This document shows, one piece after another, positions 12,386 to 24,236 of a stretch of DNA of 64,000 nucleotides. The stretch comes from Chamaea fasciata (lineage: Eukaryota; Chordata; Aves; Passeriformes; Sylviidae), in the NCBI GenBank assembly GCA_029207755.1, contig JARCOQ010000002.1:114090375-114154374 (forward strand), written 5' to 3'. The notes under the pieces are model-generated. The model did not search any database. It was not told the DNA's origin and was given only the letters and a program-made list of their open reading frames with translations. The stretch's first letter is position 1; each line of letters opens with the position of its first letter. A program made the position numbers and the translations under genes.

Positions 12386-13489
12386 TCAAACGTTACTCTG
12401 CTGTAACAACATTGTTCTCAGTTCCCTCTCTCTTTGGTCCTCCTGCCTGTATTTCTCCTCCAGCTTTTGCTTTTCAGAGTCCATACTGTAAAAAGTGGAA
12501 TCTGTGCTTCTCCTGATCTTCTCAAACTGGCTGAAATCCGCCACGTACTTTCCGTTTGGGGAGAGGGAAACCACAGGCACGAACTCGTAGCCCCAGTGGA
12601 TCTCCTCGGGGATGTAGGAAGTCCTGCTCTGGCAGACAGCACTGGTGGACTCCACCGTGGCATTCAGGAGCACCACCAGCTCAAAGTCCTTCTCCTTGAG
12701 GTTCTGAGGTGTGAGGTCTCTCAGAGGGCTGCTCTCATCCAAAATGTGGTAGAAGGTTAAAGGCAAAATGAGAAACGGGCTCTCCGAGGAGGAGTCAACG
12801 TTGAACTTGACGCTGGCCTGGTTCAGCAGAATCCTCTCTCCTTCTTTGGTTTCGTAGGTCTGGAGAAGCTTCCCGGAGAGCTGGCACTGTATCAGGAGGC
12901 TCTTCCTCATGTTTGCCACCCTGATCACCAGGCAGAGCTCCCCGTTGTGCTTGGTGATGACAGCACAGTGGCTGAATTTGATCGTCTCTGCCCTTTTCTT
13001 CGGCCTGGCGATCTTGGCCAGGAAGGTGCCCGTGATGAAGATCTCGATCAGGGTGGTGATGACCAGCTGGGCCACCAGCAAGAAGATGGCGTGGGGACAC
13101 TCCTCGGTGATGAAACGAAACCCATAGCCAATGGTTGTCTGGGACTCCAGGGAGAAGAGGAAGGCCCCAGTCAGGGAATCCACGTTCTTGACGCACGGCT
13201 CCCGCTTCGGGGAGAACTTGTTCATCTCCAGGTCGCCGTGCAGGAAAGCGATGGCGTAGTAGATCACCCCGAAGAGGAACCAGGTCATGACGAAAGTGGC
13301 AGCAAACAGGGTGAGTTTGTACCTCCACTTCATGTCGATGACCGTGGTCCACAGGTCCTGCAGGTAGAGCAGGTAGATGCCATCCACCTTGTCTATCCTG
13401 ACGTTGCTGTGGCCGCTCTTGGACATCACGCGGGGTTTGTGTGCACTGACCAGGGGCACACGGGACATGTTGATCTTGGTGGGCTCCAT
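12386..13489 (-). CDS. KCNJ15: Kir4.2 inwardly rectifying K+ channel, complete single-exon coding region
   Basis: The product is a 367-residue plasma-membrane potassium channel subunit. Kir family members assemble as tetramers, need PIP2, and help set resting potential and K+ transport in epithelia. Visible features: cytoplasmic N-terminus; conserved slide-helix region about residues 31-55; M1 about 57-82; turret with Cys99 and pore-flanking Cys131, spaced as in the conserved Kir disulfide; selectivity filter TIGYG at 119-123; M2 about 134-160 with Glu149 at the rectification-controlling position; basic PKKR at 163-166 near the PIP2 site; Kir immunoglobulin-like cytoplasmic domain; and a C-terminal Ser-Asn-Val matching a class I PDZ ligand. 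Lys58 aligns with the pH-sensing Lys of Kir4.1. I chose the ATG at 13489 because it is the first ATG after the splice acceptor and has A at -3 and G at +4; a longer frame from GTG at 13495 has no ATG. Human Kir4.2 is 375 residues; the N-terminus and turret differ most. Identification rests on recalled family similarity and is near certain. Confidence 0.97.
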   Translation of the reverse strand: MEPTKINMSRVPLVSAHKPRVMSKSGHSNVRIDKVDGIYLLYLQDLWTTVIDMKWRYKLTLFAATFVMTWFLFGVIYYAIAFLHGDLEMNKFSPKREPCVKNVDSLTGAFLFSLESQTTIGYGFRFITEECPHAIFLLVAQLVITTLIEIFITGTFLAKIARPKKRAETIKFSHCAVITKHNGELCLVIRVANMRKSLLIQCQLSGKLLQTYETKEGERILLNQASVKFNVDSSSESPFLILPLTFYHILDESSPLRDLTPQNLKEKDFELVVLLNATVESTSAVCQSRTSYIPEEIHWGYEFVPVVSLSPNGKYVADFSQFEKIRRSTDSTFYSMDSEKQKLEEKYRQEDQRERELRTMLLQQSNV

Positions 13490-13505
13490 CCTCACTGCCT
13501 CAGAC

Positions 13506-13530
13506 CTGAGGAGAGAAGAAAAAGAAAGCT
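13506..13530 (-). other. Splice acceptor of the KCNJ15 coding exon
   Basis: Read on the minus strand, a nearly unbroken pyrimidine tract ends in CTCCTCAG, directly followed by 16 exon bases and then the start ATG. This fits the usual Kir gene design: 5' noncoding exons spliced to one exon that holds the whole reading frame. A second AG a few bases downstream could also be used. It implies that transcription starts somewhere above 13.5 kb. Confidence 0.8.
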
Positions 13531-15812
13531 GTTACTCAACAAAGCCAGAGCCAACTTCGAGGAGAACGTGAAAATGTTGATGGAGAGAAGCACAAACATA
13601 ATCTAAACACAGCAGTAGTGAATATAAAACAGCTGGAATATAAAGTTACCACCGTACAGTATCTGACATTACAAATAATTTGATTTTTTTTTTTCCAGGG
13701 GGAAAAAAAAAAATCATTGTTTGAATCTGGTGCCTGCCAAGCACAGAGAAGTAGGTTTCTTTTATGATAGCCTGCAAAAGAAATTTGTCAGAGCTGAAAT
13801 TTTATATCAGTACTTTATTTCTGTAAAAGGCATTAAATATATTTTTTTTTCCTTACGTTTCTCTAGAGAAGAGGCTCTTTTTGATTAGTGAGCAGGTTTT
13901 CTTTAATGCCCTGAAGAGAGACATCTGATCAGAATTAGAGTCGCTGGGTTCAGGACGCAGATCCAGCTCACCACCTCTGTCCCTTCCTGCGACAGAGGCA
14001 GAATGAGCCAGACCAGCTTTCACTGGGAACAATTAACTTCCACAAGTGATTTACTCAGTCGGATCTGGCTCTTTTGTGACGGACCTACAGCTAACCTAGA
14101 GGGAAACAAAGCAGACCTGAGCACATCAAAGGCGAGGTCTGGAATATTTTACACCTGGGTGCAACACTCTGAAGCTGCCTGCACTGGACAGCACTCCCAC
14201 ATTTTAAGCTGCCTGAGGTAAAAAAAAGAGAAAAAAAAAATTAAAAAAGGAAGCAATTCACAAAGTCAGCATTTTAAACGTGGGCCCTGACCTGTGCAAC
14301 CCCAGCAATGATTGGAGGACCCGACTCCTGGATTTATTTACTGGGCATCAATCCGGATGGAGAGGGAGAATTCGGGCATCCAGGGCTGGGCAGAGCCCCC
14401 GGGGTGAGGCAGAGCCCTGCCCGTGCCAGCTGGAAAAGGCAGGGAACGGGATCCAGCTCTCAGGACCAGACAGAGATTACGTAGAGCAAGGACAGTGCAT
14501 GTTATAGTCGTTCCCAACAACAAAACTTCCTGCTGACAAAAGCAACAAAGAAAAAAAACATCCCATGCATCCTTTGTGCTTTGGCAGGTCTCACAAAAAA
14601 GGCATTGTTTTGTCCCATTGTTTTCCTCAAAAAGAGCCTCCAAGTCAGTGATTAGTTTTCACCAACTGCTGGAAAAAAAAAAAAAAAAAAAAAAAAAAGA
14701 AAAAGAAAAAAAAAAATGTCTTCCTTACAGCTACTTAAAAGAATTTTGCAGGAAGTACAAGATATATTTGGGGGACACACATGTGCCAGCCCAGGACATC
14801 AGCATAATTGCTCTCTGAAGTACCTTTCCTGTTATGTCAATTAAGGAGAATTTTTGTTTGTGACTGTACTCAACACACTCTTGCAGGTTTTCTGGGAAAG
14901 GGTAATTAAACTTAGCCCCATTAACAATATTCCAGTCTTGGTTTAATCACCAACATTTCTCTTCCACAGCTATGAACCATGGCCACAGATACATATTTAT
15001 GAAAGCAAAGGAGTGCACCCATGATCCCAGTAGGAGATTCCTTATGTGACAGTCAAATCAACACACAGAGCGCAGCACGTCCGGATAATAAACAGGAAAA
15101 AACCTTCAAGTGATCTGGAAAAGAACAACGGGAGGAAATGTGGGGGCTGGGAGGGGTAGGGCTGGGAAGGACTGGACATACAACTGCCCCTCAGGACAAC
15201 CCAAACCCCAGCACCACTGACAGGGGGAGGTAAAAATGTGCAGCCTCTAATGGGAAACCTTTCAGGTAAGTGCATGTTCCTTAAGGAAGAGGCTCCATTC
15301 CCCACACCGAGCCTCTCCCTGGAAGGGACATGGATTTAAAACATGCCCAAAAGTCTGTTCTGAACTCAGCACACCTCTCTTTCTCAAGCACACCTCCCCT
15401 CAGCCTTTACTTGCACACCTCAGTCTCCCTGGCACAAAATGCTGTGCCAGGTGACAGCTGGGATCTCTGCTCCAGTGTTGGTGGCACGTCCCCATCCCAC
15501 CCTCTTGCTCAGCCTACCTGGACCCCTGCTCCTGGGAGCCATTCCCAGGGCTGACAGCTCCTCCTCCCCTGGAGGTCACAGGGATGGGGACAGCCAAGGC
15601 TCCACCTTTCCTCCTTGGAGCTGCAGCTGGTGGGTTTGGGCTGCAGGGGCAGGGACAGGGGTATCTGAAGGTCAGGATCAACTGTGCAAGGTCAGGGATG
15701 GCCCAAGGACACTCAGCTCTCCACACTCCCCATGGCTCTGCCATGCCCAGGAGATCCCGGATCCTGCACCAGAGGTTGGCCTATGTGCGTGGGATGCAGT
15801 GGGAATAACAAC
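13531..15812. other. Noncoding, probable KCNJ15 intron
   Basis: Lies directly upstream of the coding exon in transcription direction. Contains A runs at 13701-13713, 14221-14245 and 14672-14716. No 5' noncoding exon could be assigned. Confidence 0.45.
14672..14716 (+). repeat. A-rich simple repeat
   Basis: A 27-nt A run continues into interrupted A/G sequence. There is no recognisable retrogene upstream of it. Confidence 0.85.
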
Positions 15813-16025
15813 AGTTATAGAATCATGGAACGGGTTGGGTTGGAATGGAACTTAAAACCATCCAGTGCCACCCCTGCCATAGGCAGGGACACCTTCCACT
15901 GTCCCAGGCTGCTCCAAGCCCCAGTGTCCAACCTGGCCTTGGGCACTGCCAGGGATCCAGGGGCAGCCACAGCAAATCTGGGAATTCTATTTCTATTAAT
16001 TCTTCCTCCCAGGGAAGGAAAAGAT
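15813..16025 (-). mobile_element. CR1 LINE 3' fragment
   Basis: Begins with a CR1 tail in reverse (AGAATCATGGAACGGGTTGG) and holds CCAGTGCCACCCCTGCCATA, GTCCCAGGCTGCTCC and CAGGGATCCAGGGGCAGCCA. Confidence 0.92.
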
Positions 16026-19000
16026 TCATCCTTCCCAAGGGCCTGGTAAGAGCCCTTGCCCTCTCTCTGCTCTGCCCTGGTTGTTCCCTGTCCAAGAGCC
16101 CCAAATGAAAAGAATCCTGAACCTGCAGCCTCCCACATCTCCAGACCTGCTGAAGGACAGCACCACAGGTATGACACCAAAATGCCATGGCAGAAGAATT
16201 CCCCCTCAAAGGAAGGAGGAAGGAAGTTCCAAGGCACAGTCTCTTCCCTGGGTTGCACCAACAGAGAGAGGGACAGCTGTAAAATTTGCCATTTCAGGTT
16301 TTAAGCTGAGAAGTGAAGATTTGTTTCAGCGCTGGACGAGTCTGGCACGCTCCAGACTGCTCCAGCTCACAGCCAGGGTTGTTTCTCACTGTCCATCTCC
16401 CCATGTGTGATGTTGATCCCCACATGTGGCAGAGTGGGGGATTTTGGAGTCTGCCACAGGTGAAAGAGGCTTTTTCAGAGCTCCCTCATCATCTTTTGTG
16501 TCCTCCCTTGATTTGTGACAAAGTTATTCAGCTTTACAGCCACTTCCTGAAATGGAGCCCAGCCAATTTCTGGTGCTTTTTTCGGTGGCAGGGTATTTTT
16601 TTTTTTTTTTTTTTTCTCTCACATCAGTCTTTCCTGCGTGATCCTGAATTCCTCTAGTACTCTTTTCCTCCCCAGGGAAAATCCTCTTGGTTTCCTTTCC
16701 CTGCAGAAATACTTCCCTTCCCTGCCACGCTGACATGGGAAGAGAGGATCTGTCAGGCTGTCTCTGCTCCCCTCCCTTATCACTGGCAGCAATCACTTGT
16801 GGGAAGAAACTCTGATGAAACCATCACTAGTAAAAAGAATAAAAAAAAGGATTCAGATGAAGATTCTCTCCTGCTCCCACTTCCCCACCGCTTCCTGAGT
16901 GAGGTGACCCCGATAATATCCCAAAATAAATCATTTATAGGTGTCTGTATGTGTAAAAAACCAAATTATAGCACCTGCGTCGCTATTTCCCATCTTAGAG
17001 AGGCACCTCACACTCTTTGCCCTGACAATCAACCCCAGCACCTCAGCCAAAATACTTTGGTTTGTTTGGTTGATGCTCACTCTGAATCACAAAGCACATC
17101 TACCACAGTAAGTTAATAAGAGCAAACAAGCTTGAATAATAAGAGCAATACACATTTTTAAATTAAAAGAACTCCTTCAGTCTGTTCCCTCACTGATTTT
17201 ACGCCGATAAATAACTTTTTATTGCCGTCAATCAAAGTGGAGCTGCAAATAAAACTGAGCTGAAAGTCGAGTTAAGGAAACGTACTTCAAGAGGGAAGAA
17301 AATGGAATTGTCTCAGGCTTGTCCAGCATTCCAATGCCCTCTGCATTACCTCCTTTCCTCACCAGCCCTTCTGGAGCAGCCCAAAGGGAGACTCCCCCTC
17401 AGAGCATATGGAAGTTGAGCGCAGACAAAGCCAATAAAACACACACACCAACCCACCAAGCACGAATACCTTGCCATTATTAAGGTAATTCCAGCAGCCA
17501 GGGCTCTGAGCAGCACATTGCCACTGCTTCCAGGGAGCACATTACCAGGGAGCCAGCTCGCACACACGCAAAAATGTTCCTCCTGCATGGAGCCAGCTTT
17601 GCTTGTGCAAGATCTCTCTTGGCAGGCACGAGTGATTAAAAGCACACAGGAGCATGAGTTGTTCTAAGGGCCTCAGCTGTTTTCCCTTCTTTTCTTTTTT
17701 TTTTTTTTGGTTTTGTTTTGTTTTGTTTTTTTTTCTCCCCAGTCAGATATGGCTTTGCCACTGGAGCAAATCCTCACGCATGCTTCGCTGCCACTCTGAT
17801 ATGGGGGCAGAACTTGAGCTGTTTTTTCAACCAGCAAATTAAAAAAAAAATAATAATAATAATAAAAAAAAACCATTAGCAGGCTTGGCACTGAAAAAAA
17901 AAAAAAATGAAAAGTCCAGGGTGAGGAAAGAAAACATTGAGGAGGGCTGCATAATCTTCAGATCTTTCCTGGGTCTGATGTGGTTCAGTAGGTTACAAAA
18001 GTGCCTCCTGAATTCTCAGTGCTCTGCGTAGCATGAACATCCTGCTCCCTCTGGGCTGTGCACCAGGTTGGGCTGTGCAGCTGTCAGTCAGCAAAATCCT
18101 CCTCAGTGCCTGAGTTATGGAATTCAAGAGGAGCAGGAGAGGAGGGAGGGAAGGAAGGAGAGGCTGACAAAGGGTGCTTTGCCACAGCTCACAGCTGGAC
18201 ATGCCGCCCTGGGCTCCAAAAAGGGCCCTTCAGTGCTAGGATCCACTAGACAGTGGTGACACACAGGCTTGAAAAGCTAAACTCACACATTTTGGGCTTT
18301 TATCACAAAAAGACTGAGGCAAGAGAACTGTAAATACACCCTCAAGTCAAAATCAGCTCCCAAAGTTGTGCCTTCAGCTCCACCTTGGAGCCACCCATCA
18401 GCACAGGGGAGCCCTGGGGGTGGTCACTCTCTCCGATCTGGGTTCCAGGAGCAGGTGAAAGCAGGAGCACATTCTGGGCCAGCACTGGGAGGGCTGAGGG
18501 GTGCAGAGACGGGTTTTACATCACTCAGAGCAGGGCCAGGGCAACAACCATTCACAGAGAAATGGTAAGGATGCAAAAACCCAAATCCAGTGTCTCCTAG
18601 GCTGCTGCCTGCTGGGCATGGAAGATGAATTAAAGCTGTAGAAGTCTGTGTGTTGTTTCTGAGGGAGATTTGTCCAGGAATGTTGTTTTTCCCCAGGACA
18701 GGGTGCAAGGCTTTGCAGTAATTATAGATTTACACTGAGGAGCCTTTGGAAAAACACTGATGTGAAAAAATAGGAGAACAAGCAAGAAGGCAGGATGGAG
18801 GCAAAAGATGACTCAAAGCTTATTGAGATTCATGGAGAAGCTCCCAGTGATTCCCAAGTCTCTGGATCAGGCCTCCAAGGGGAGAAAAAAAACATCCTGC
18901 AAGGGTGTGAGCAGCTAACACACTGCAGGGGAGCATCCACAATTCCAAAATCCTGCCCTCCAGCCTCCGCCCTGGGCTCTTGGGGACGAGCAGGGGGCTT

Positions 19001-19872
19001 GGCCATGCACATCCTTCAAGTGCACCAAAGTGTTCCTTCAGGAAGAAATTAATATAATATATTAATGTCATAATATTAATATGTTAACATATTAATAATC
19101 AGGAAACTGTCCTTTTTGTGCTCAGCAATATGGTTTATGCACAGCTGGGGAAAAAAAAAAAAAAAAAAAAAGAGAAAGGTTCCCCAGAAACCTGTCCTGC
19201 CTTTTTTATTTTTTTTTTATGAATGGCTTTTCTTCAGCAGGGCAGTACAAAACGCTTTTAGAATGCTTCCCTGGCTGGCACACTGTTGCTCCAAAGTATT
19301 TTCAAACACTGGGAGAGCAGTTAAGCACTCAGAACCTGCCCGTGCTGTGATGCTCTTCCCACCCACAAACCCTTTCCTCATTCTTGCTGTGCAAACCGTC
19401 CCCTGGCTCTTTCTACACAGACAAGTCTGAACAGACTCCTGGGATCTTGCCCTCTCCGTTTCTGGGAAGTTGGGTGCCAGAGCTGCTCTGCAAGGCTGAA
19501 AGGGACATTTATTGTTGCATTTCGCTCATCGAGCTCATAGCCTGCACTTCCACTTCCAGTTACATCTCAGCTGCTGTGGGAACATCAAATATCTCAGCAC
19601 AAAGAGGGAACCAAGCTGAGACAGAACAGGGGTGATGTCTTATCCCAGTCAAGCTTAGCAGCCAATATAAAGCCAGGACTAAACATTCAGAGAGCTTAAT
19701 GCCAACTGCTGTCCTGTTCTGCAAGTCCCTGCCAGAATTTCATCCCCTTCCAGGATGACCCTGGGGACTTCCAGCAGCTAAATCCTGTCATTCTTCCACC
19801 CGGGAGATATTTCTATTTACCACAGGGGTGTCACTCATTGTCTTGCTTTCCCTCATTTTGTTTTGTATCCTG
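16026..19872. other. Noncoding, no gene recognised
   Basis: Contains T runs at 16591-16616 and 17695-17735, an A/TAA-rich patch at 17840-17872 and an A run at 19148-19171. No exon or RNA gene is supportable. Confidence 0.45.
19074..19097. repeat. Perfect 24-bp AT-rich palindrome
   Basis: The sequence is its own reverse complement over 24 bases, centred on the GTT|AAC step. It sits within a longer TAATAT-rich patch from 19050 to 19100. Confidence 0.9.
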
Positions 19873-20041
19873 TTCCTCTCCTCTCCTCTCCTCTCCTCTC
19901 CTCTCCTCTCCTCTCCTCTCCTCTCCTCTCCTCTCCTCTCCTCTCCTCTCCTCTCCTCTCCTCTCCTCTCCTCTCCTCTCCTCTCCTCTCCTCTCCTCTC
20001 CTCTCCTCTCCTCTCCTCTCCTCTCCTCTCCTCTCCTCTCC
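19873..20041 (+). repeat. (CTCTC)n pentanucleotide array, 169 nt all-pyrimidine
   Basis: An essentially perfect pentamer array in the same orientation and register type as the first part of the 9.4-kb tract. Leu-Ser and Glu-Arg frames read from it are artefacts. Confidence 0.98.
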
Positions 20042-20181
20042 ATCAAAGCATCCAAACCAAGAGTCCTTACCCCACCCCCAGAGAAGTGTGCAGCTGACTG
20101 CACAATGCTTTATGTCCAGCAGAAATCTCCCTGTGGGTTCACACCACCCATCCCTGACCTCTCCATCCCATCAGAGAACCA

Positions 20182-20345
20182 GGGAATCACAGAAGGGTTT
20201 GGGTTGGAAGGGACCTCGAAGGTCATGTCATTCCAACCCCCCTGCCACAGGCAGCAACAACTCTGTTCTCAGTGGTTCCAAGCTTTCCAAAGCTTCATTT
20301 AGTGCATTTAGTCCCCTCTCCATCTTCCCAGTTCCTTATCAGTCA
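20182..20345 (-). mobile_element. CR1 LINE 3' fragment
   Basis: Starts with the reversed CR1 end GGGTTTGGGTTGGAAGGGAC, then CATTCCAACCCCCCTGCCAC. It is less similar to the other copies and probably another subfamily. Confidence 0.85.
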
Positions 20346-21231
20346 GAAATGTGGGAACAGAGCCTCAGACTCAAGGAGAAGTCCCACCTTCACCTCCAAG
20401 GATCAGATTTTGGGAAGTTTGAGGGTTTGAGGAGCCTTGCAATGCAGGAGGGAGGTGGAGAAGGAGAGCGAGGGGATATGTTGGGAGAAGACTGAACACA
20501 AGCCAAGGAATGCCTCATTTTTTTTGGCTCTTCCTGCTCAGACACAAGATCAATTAATCCATGTGGTGTTTTTGTGGCATGCCTGAACGCAGAGCTCCTG
20601 GGCACCCAGCAGGCTGAGGGTCAGGGATGAAGACACCTGGACACATTCCAGCACGAAACAGGAGCTGGGCAGGGATTTTCTGCAAAATAGCTTTTCACTT
20701 AGTCAACCCAGGCCTACCTAAGTCCTTCCTAAGTACTTAATTCCCTTTTTTGGGGAACGGGCCCTTGGCCAGCCAGCTGCTCTGGCTGCTGGGAGAGTGT
20801 TTTCACACAGCTCCTGCTGCCTTCCCCATCCCTGAGTGGGGACAGGTCACCTCTCCAGAGCACAACTCCCGGGGAAAGCCACCCAGAGAGGCTGATGTTG
20901 CCTTTTTTTGTTTGATTCCAGGGCTGGGGCTTGAGGTGGGTGAGTTGTTTGCCCCAAAGGCATGTTTTCCCTTGATTTCTACCTCGCTGGATACTGCCTG
21001 GTATAAATCACCTGGCTGAAATCCACCTGCACGAGCTCATGTGCCAAGAGTTTCATGGTTTTGTTCCCAAATGAGGGGTGTCTGTGTTCCCTCTCAGTGT
21101 TCAGGTCACAGGGTGGCAGCTTCATTAGGCAAGGAGATAGAAAATAATTAGTCATGAATTAGTCTGAAGCCATTTACTGCTGAGGTGATGCTGTAAAAAG
21201 TTCAAGGGGAAGGGAATCCCCTCCCAGGTGA
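20346..21231. other. Noncoding, no gene recognised
   Basis: Moderately GC-rich around 20750-20930 but without splice-bounded frames or known repeats. Confidence 0.45.
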
Positions 21232-21545
21232 GCAGGAGAAGAAAGGGATTGGACTGGATTTCTGTAAGGGAAACCCTATAGGAGCCTTCCAGATCCTAAA
21301 GGAGACTGGAGAGGGACTTTTCACAAGGACAGGGAGTGACAGAACAATGAGGAATGGCCTTAAACTGGAGGAGAGCAGGGATAGATGGGATCTTGGGCAG
21401 GAATTGTTCCCTGGGAGTGTGGGAACAGGCTGGGATGGAATTCCCAGAGAAGCTGTGGCTGCCCCTGGATCCCTGTGTGTGCCCAAGGCCAGGTTGGACA
21501 CTGGGGCTTGGAGCAGCCTGGGACAGTGGGAGGTGTCCCTGTTGG
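21232..21545 (+). mobile_element. CR1 LINE fragment lacking its 3' tail
   Basis: Runs from GACTGGAGAGGGACTTTTCA through AGGAATTGTTCCCTGGGA and CCAGAGAAGCTGTGGCTGCC to GGGAGGTGTCCCTG, then stops before the usual tail. The missing 3' end is unusual for a LINE insertion and suggests a later deletion. Confidence 0.9.
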
Positions 21546-21720
21546 AACCTTTATTTCGCTTCCCATCTTCTTTCATCTTTTGGGGGCTGAAACAAATCCT
21601 CAGGGATGCGACAGCAGCCGCCAAGACAGAGGTGAAAATTCTTGGCTGATTTGTACCGAGAGTAAAGGGGAATCTGCCTGACTGAGGAAAAATGTGAAAG
21701 AATTTTAAAAAAAAGAAAGA

Positions 21721-21774
21721 GAGTAGGGTTAGATGAGATATTGAGTAGGGTTAGATGAGATAGGGTTAGATGAG
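21721..21774 (+). repeat. Short tandem duplication inside a CR1 5' edge
   Basis: A 22-bp unit with core AGGGTTAGATGAGATA occurs twice and then as a partial third copy. It forms the 5' edge of the adjacent CR1. Confidence 0.85.
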
Positions 21775-21984
21775 GAATTGTTCCCTGGCAGGGTGGAGAG
21801 GCCCTGGCACAGGGTGCCCAGATTTGCTGTGGCTGCCCCTGGATCCCTGGCAGTGTCCAAGGCCAGGTTGGACATTGGGGCTTGGAGCAGCCTGGGACGG
21901 TGGAAGGTGTCCCTACCCATGGCAGGGGTTGCAATGAGATGGTTTTAAGGTCCTTTCCAACCCAAGCCATTCCATGATTCCATC
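21724..21984 (+). mobile_element. CR1 LINE 3' fragment
   Basis: Contains GAATTGTTCCCTGGCAGGGT, GGATCCCTGGCAGTGTCCAA and a full tail, TTCCAACCCAAGCCATTCCA. Separated by about 180 bp from the previous, tailless copy. Confidence 0.93.
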
Positions 21985-22116
21985 ACAAGCTTGCTGGGAC
22001 TGTCACTCCCTGCTCACTATAGGTTGGCTGTGTCCTTGCTTTCCCTTCTTTCAAAGCAGATAAAGGACAGCACCTTGTTTTTAACCTACTCACCCATCAC
22101 TTCATCACTTTGGACA

Positions 22117-22119
22117 ACA

Positions 22120-22166
<47 letters not shown>
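22117..22166 (+). repeat. (TAA)n microsatellite
   Basis: About 16 uninterrupted trinucleotide units; a poly-Asn frame read through it is an artefact. Confidence 0.97.
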
Positions 22167-24236
22167 GTCAAACTCAGAGAAAGTGATTTGCCAGTCTGCA
22201 GCTGGTTTGAAATTTGCTGCATCTGTTCCAGAGCCGAAGAGGGGTTAGCGGAACAGAAAACTGCTCTGCTCTCTTTTCTTGTTTGTTTGCCTTTTCCCTC
22301 CAAATTCATTTCTTGGCCTAATAAAAATCTGGTTTTGTTTAAAAACAAGCCAGCAAACAAACCCCAAAACAGACACTTCCTCTGGATTTTTAATTTCAGT
22401 TGTCAGCAGGTGGTTGAAAATGAAGAGGAGCGTGCCAAGTCATGGCAGGGAGGAAAGCTGGCGTTTTGCTGGTCGTTCAAAAATTGGGATAAAACAGCTG
22501 CAGGTTGCCTTTCCCAGGGCTGCTGCTTCTCCCTGACTCTCAGCTGGGCCCGGAAAGACATTTATCAGGCAGCAATGGGACATTTCAGACCAGTTAGAGC
22601 AGACAATTTACAATTTTTATATATATATATTTTTTTTTCATGACAAGACCCCTGGCTCCCCAATCCCAGCATCAGACACCAGGTTCCAGCACCAGCAGAG
22701 CATCATCTCCTACCTGTACCCCAACCCTACAAGGGCAGGAACACATCCTGGGGCTCAGCAGCTCTCTTTTTGATTACAATTCCTTGTGCCAGTTCCTTGC
22801 ACTGTGTCCCAGTCAAGTTGGGGTTTGTTTTTAATTAGTCACTGCACACACCAGGGCTCTCTCAGAGCTGGGTGGAGGTGTGGCCATGGGGGTGAGGCTC
22901 CCTCAAGGCTGCTGGGGAAGAGTGTTTTTGCTCTGCTTTCTCCCCTTATAAATCACATTTCCAGTAAATCACAGCTCTCCTTTAGCCCATGCCACGAGCT
23001 CACAAAGAACTGCTTGAATACCCCAAGAAAACCCCACAAATATTGTGGACACACACTCTGCAGAGATAAACCTGCTCATGGTTTTTCAGCTCTGTGCAGC
23101 CACTAAATCTCAACACTGAAAAGTCAGGCTATGAAAAGGAGTTTTTCCACCCAAAAAATATTAAAGTTCCTGCGCCTTTTAAATATCTAAAAACCTCAAT
23201 AGTACTGAAAGTAATGGTAGAGTGCAAAAGGCCGTGAAGCTGGTAAGGGAAGAAAAAATCATTTTATTTAAAGGTCTATATATTGGTAACATTTTTTTTC
23301 ATCTGTTCCTAATGTGGACAAAATCAAATCTAACTGGGGAAACAGCACAACTTGACCCAGCAGGAAGGTGGACGCTGTTACTGGAGTAAAGTTTTTTTCC
23401 TATAAAAGAATCCCTGGATCCTTTTAACCTGGTTGTTGTAGCTGATTTGTGCTGCTTCATGTAGGCAGAGCAATGATAAATGCAGAGTAACGCGCTAAAT
23501 AATCCGAATTTTTGTCATCTCTGCATGGCCAGGACACACCAGTGAATTTGGAGCCACGTTTGCCACCCTACAAAGCACATTTCCAAGAAAGAAGGATGGG
23601 TCTGTCAGGGTTTCACCTTAAAACTTGTTGCAAGCTGATTTTCTCAGGAAGTTATTTGGTTATGAAGAATTGCCCTGCCTGTGTGAACAAGTTCACACTG
23701 TGGAAAATGTTTTCAAAAAGAGACTCTTCTCTCATGCTGACAAAATGCAGCCTGTGAGACAAAATACCCACTTCCCTCACCCAAACCTAAATTATTTTTG
23801 TATTGGATGTCTTTCTCTCCTAGGCAAAGAACAGATGATGCTACTGGCACATATAACTGACTTTTTTTTTTTTTTTTGGATAATTAATTACTTTACAGTG
23901 AATTACAGCAATTGTGGGCAATATTCTTTTTGACGGGCACAACATCTTCAAAAATGTTCATTCCCGCCCCGTTGTCTCTGCATTAAGAAAATTTCAAATT
24001 ACATAAAGCACCAATTTCCCTTGATGGTCCAGATCTGATAAATGGAGAGCAAACTCTGCTTCATCTCAAACAAATGTTTGGATGCTACTTCACCTAAACA
24101 AAACTTAAAAATTTTTTAAGTGCTGGAAAGAAAATTCAGTAGTGTCCAATAGATTCAGGATGGGATGTTTCATGGGCATTCATGTGCACTTACATAGAAG
24201 TCAGAGGTTTATTCCTACTGTTTAAAATATCATTCC
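22167..24236. other. Noncoding, no gene recognised
   Basis: Unique sequence with short T runs at 22630 and 23862-23878. No exon or RNA gene is supportable. Confidence 0.45.

Noticed and set aside
12947..13606. 219-codon open frame on the plus strand opposite KCNJ15
   Set aside because: It is antisense to a strongly conserved channel exon and crosses its splice acceptor; the frame is a by-product of Kir codon usage on the other strand.
19831..20495. Overlapping frames with Leu-Ser-Ser-Pro or Glu-Arg-Arg-Gly repeats
   Set aside because: Translation of the CTCTC array with random extension.
21721..21774. Interstitial telomere-like repeat (TAGGGTTAG words)
   Set aside because: Only three spaced occurrences inside a 22-bp duplication at a CR1 edge; no (TTAGGG)n array.
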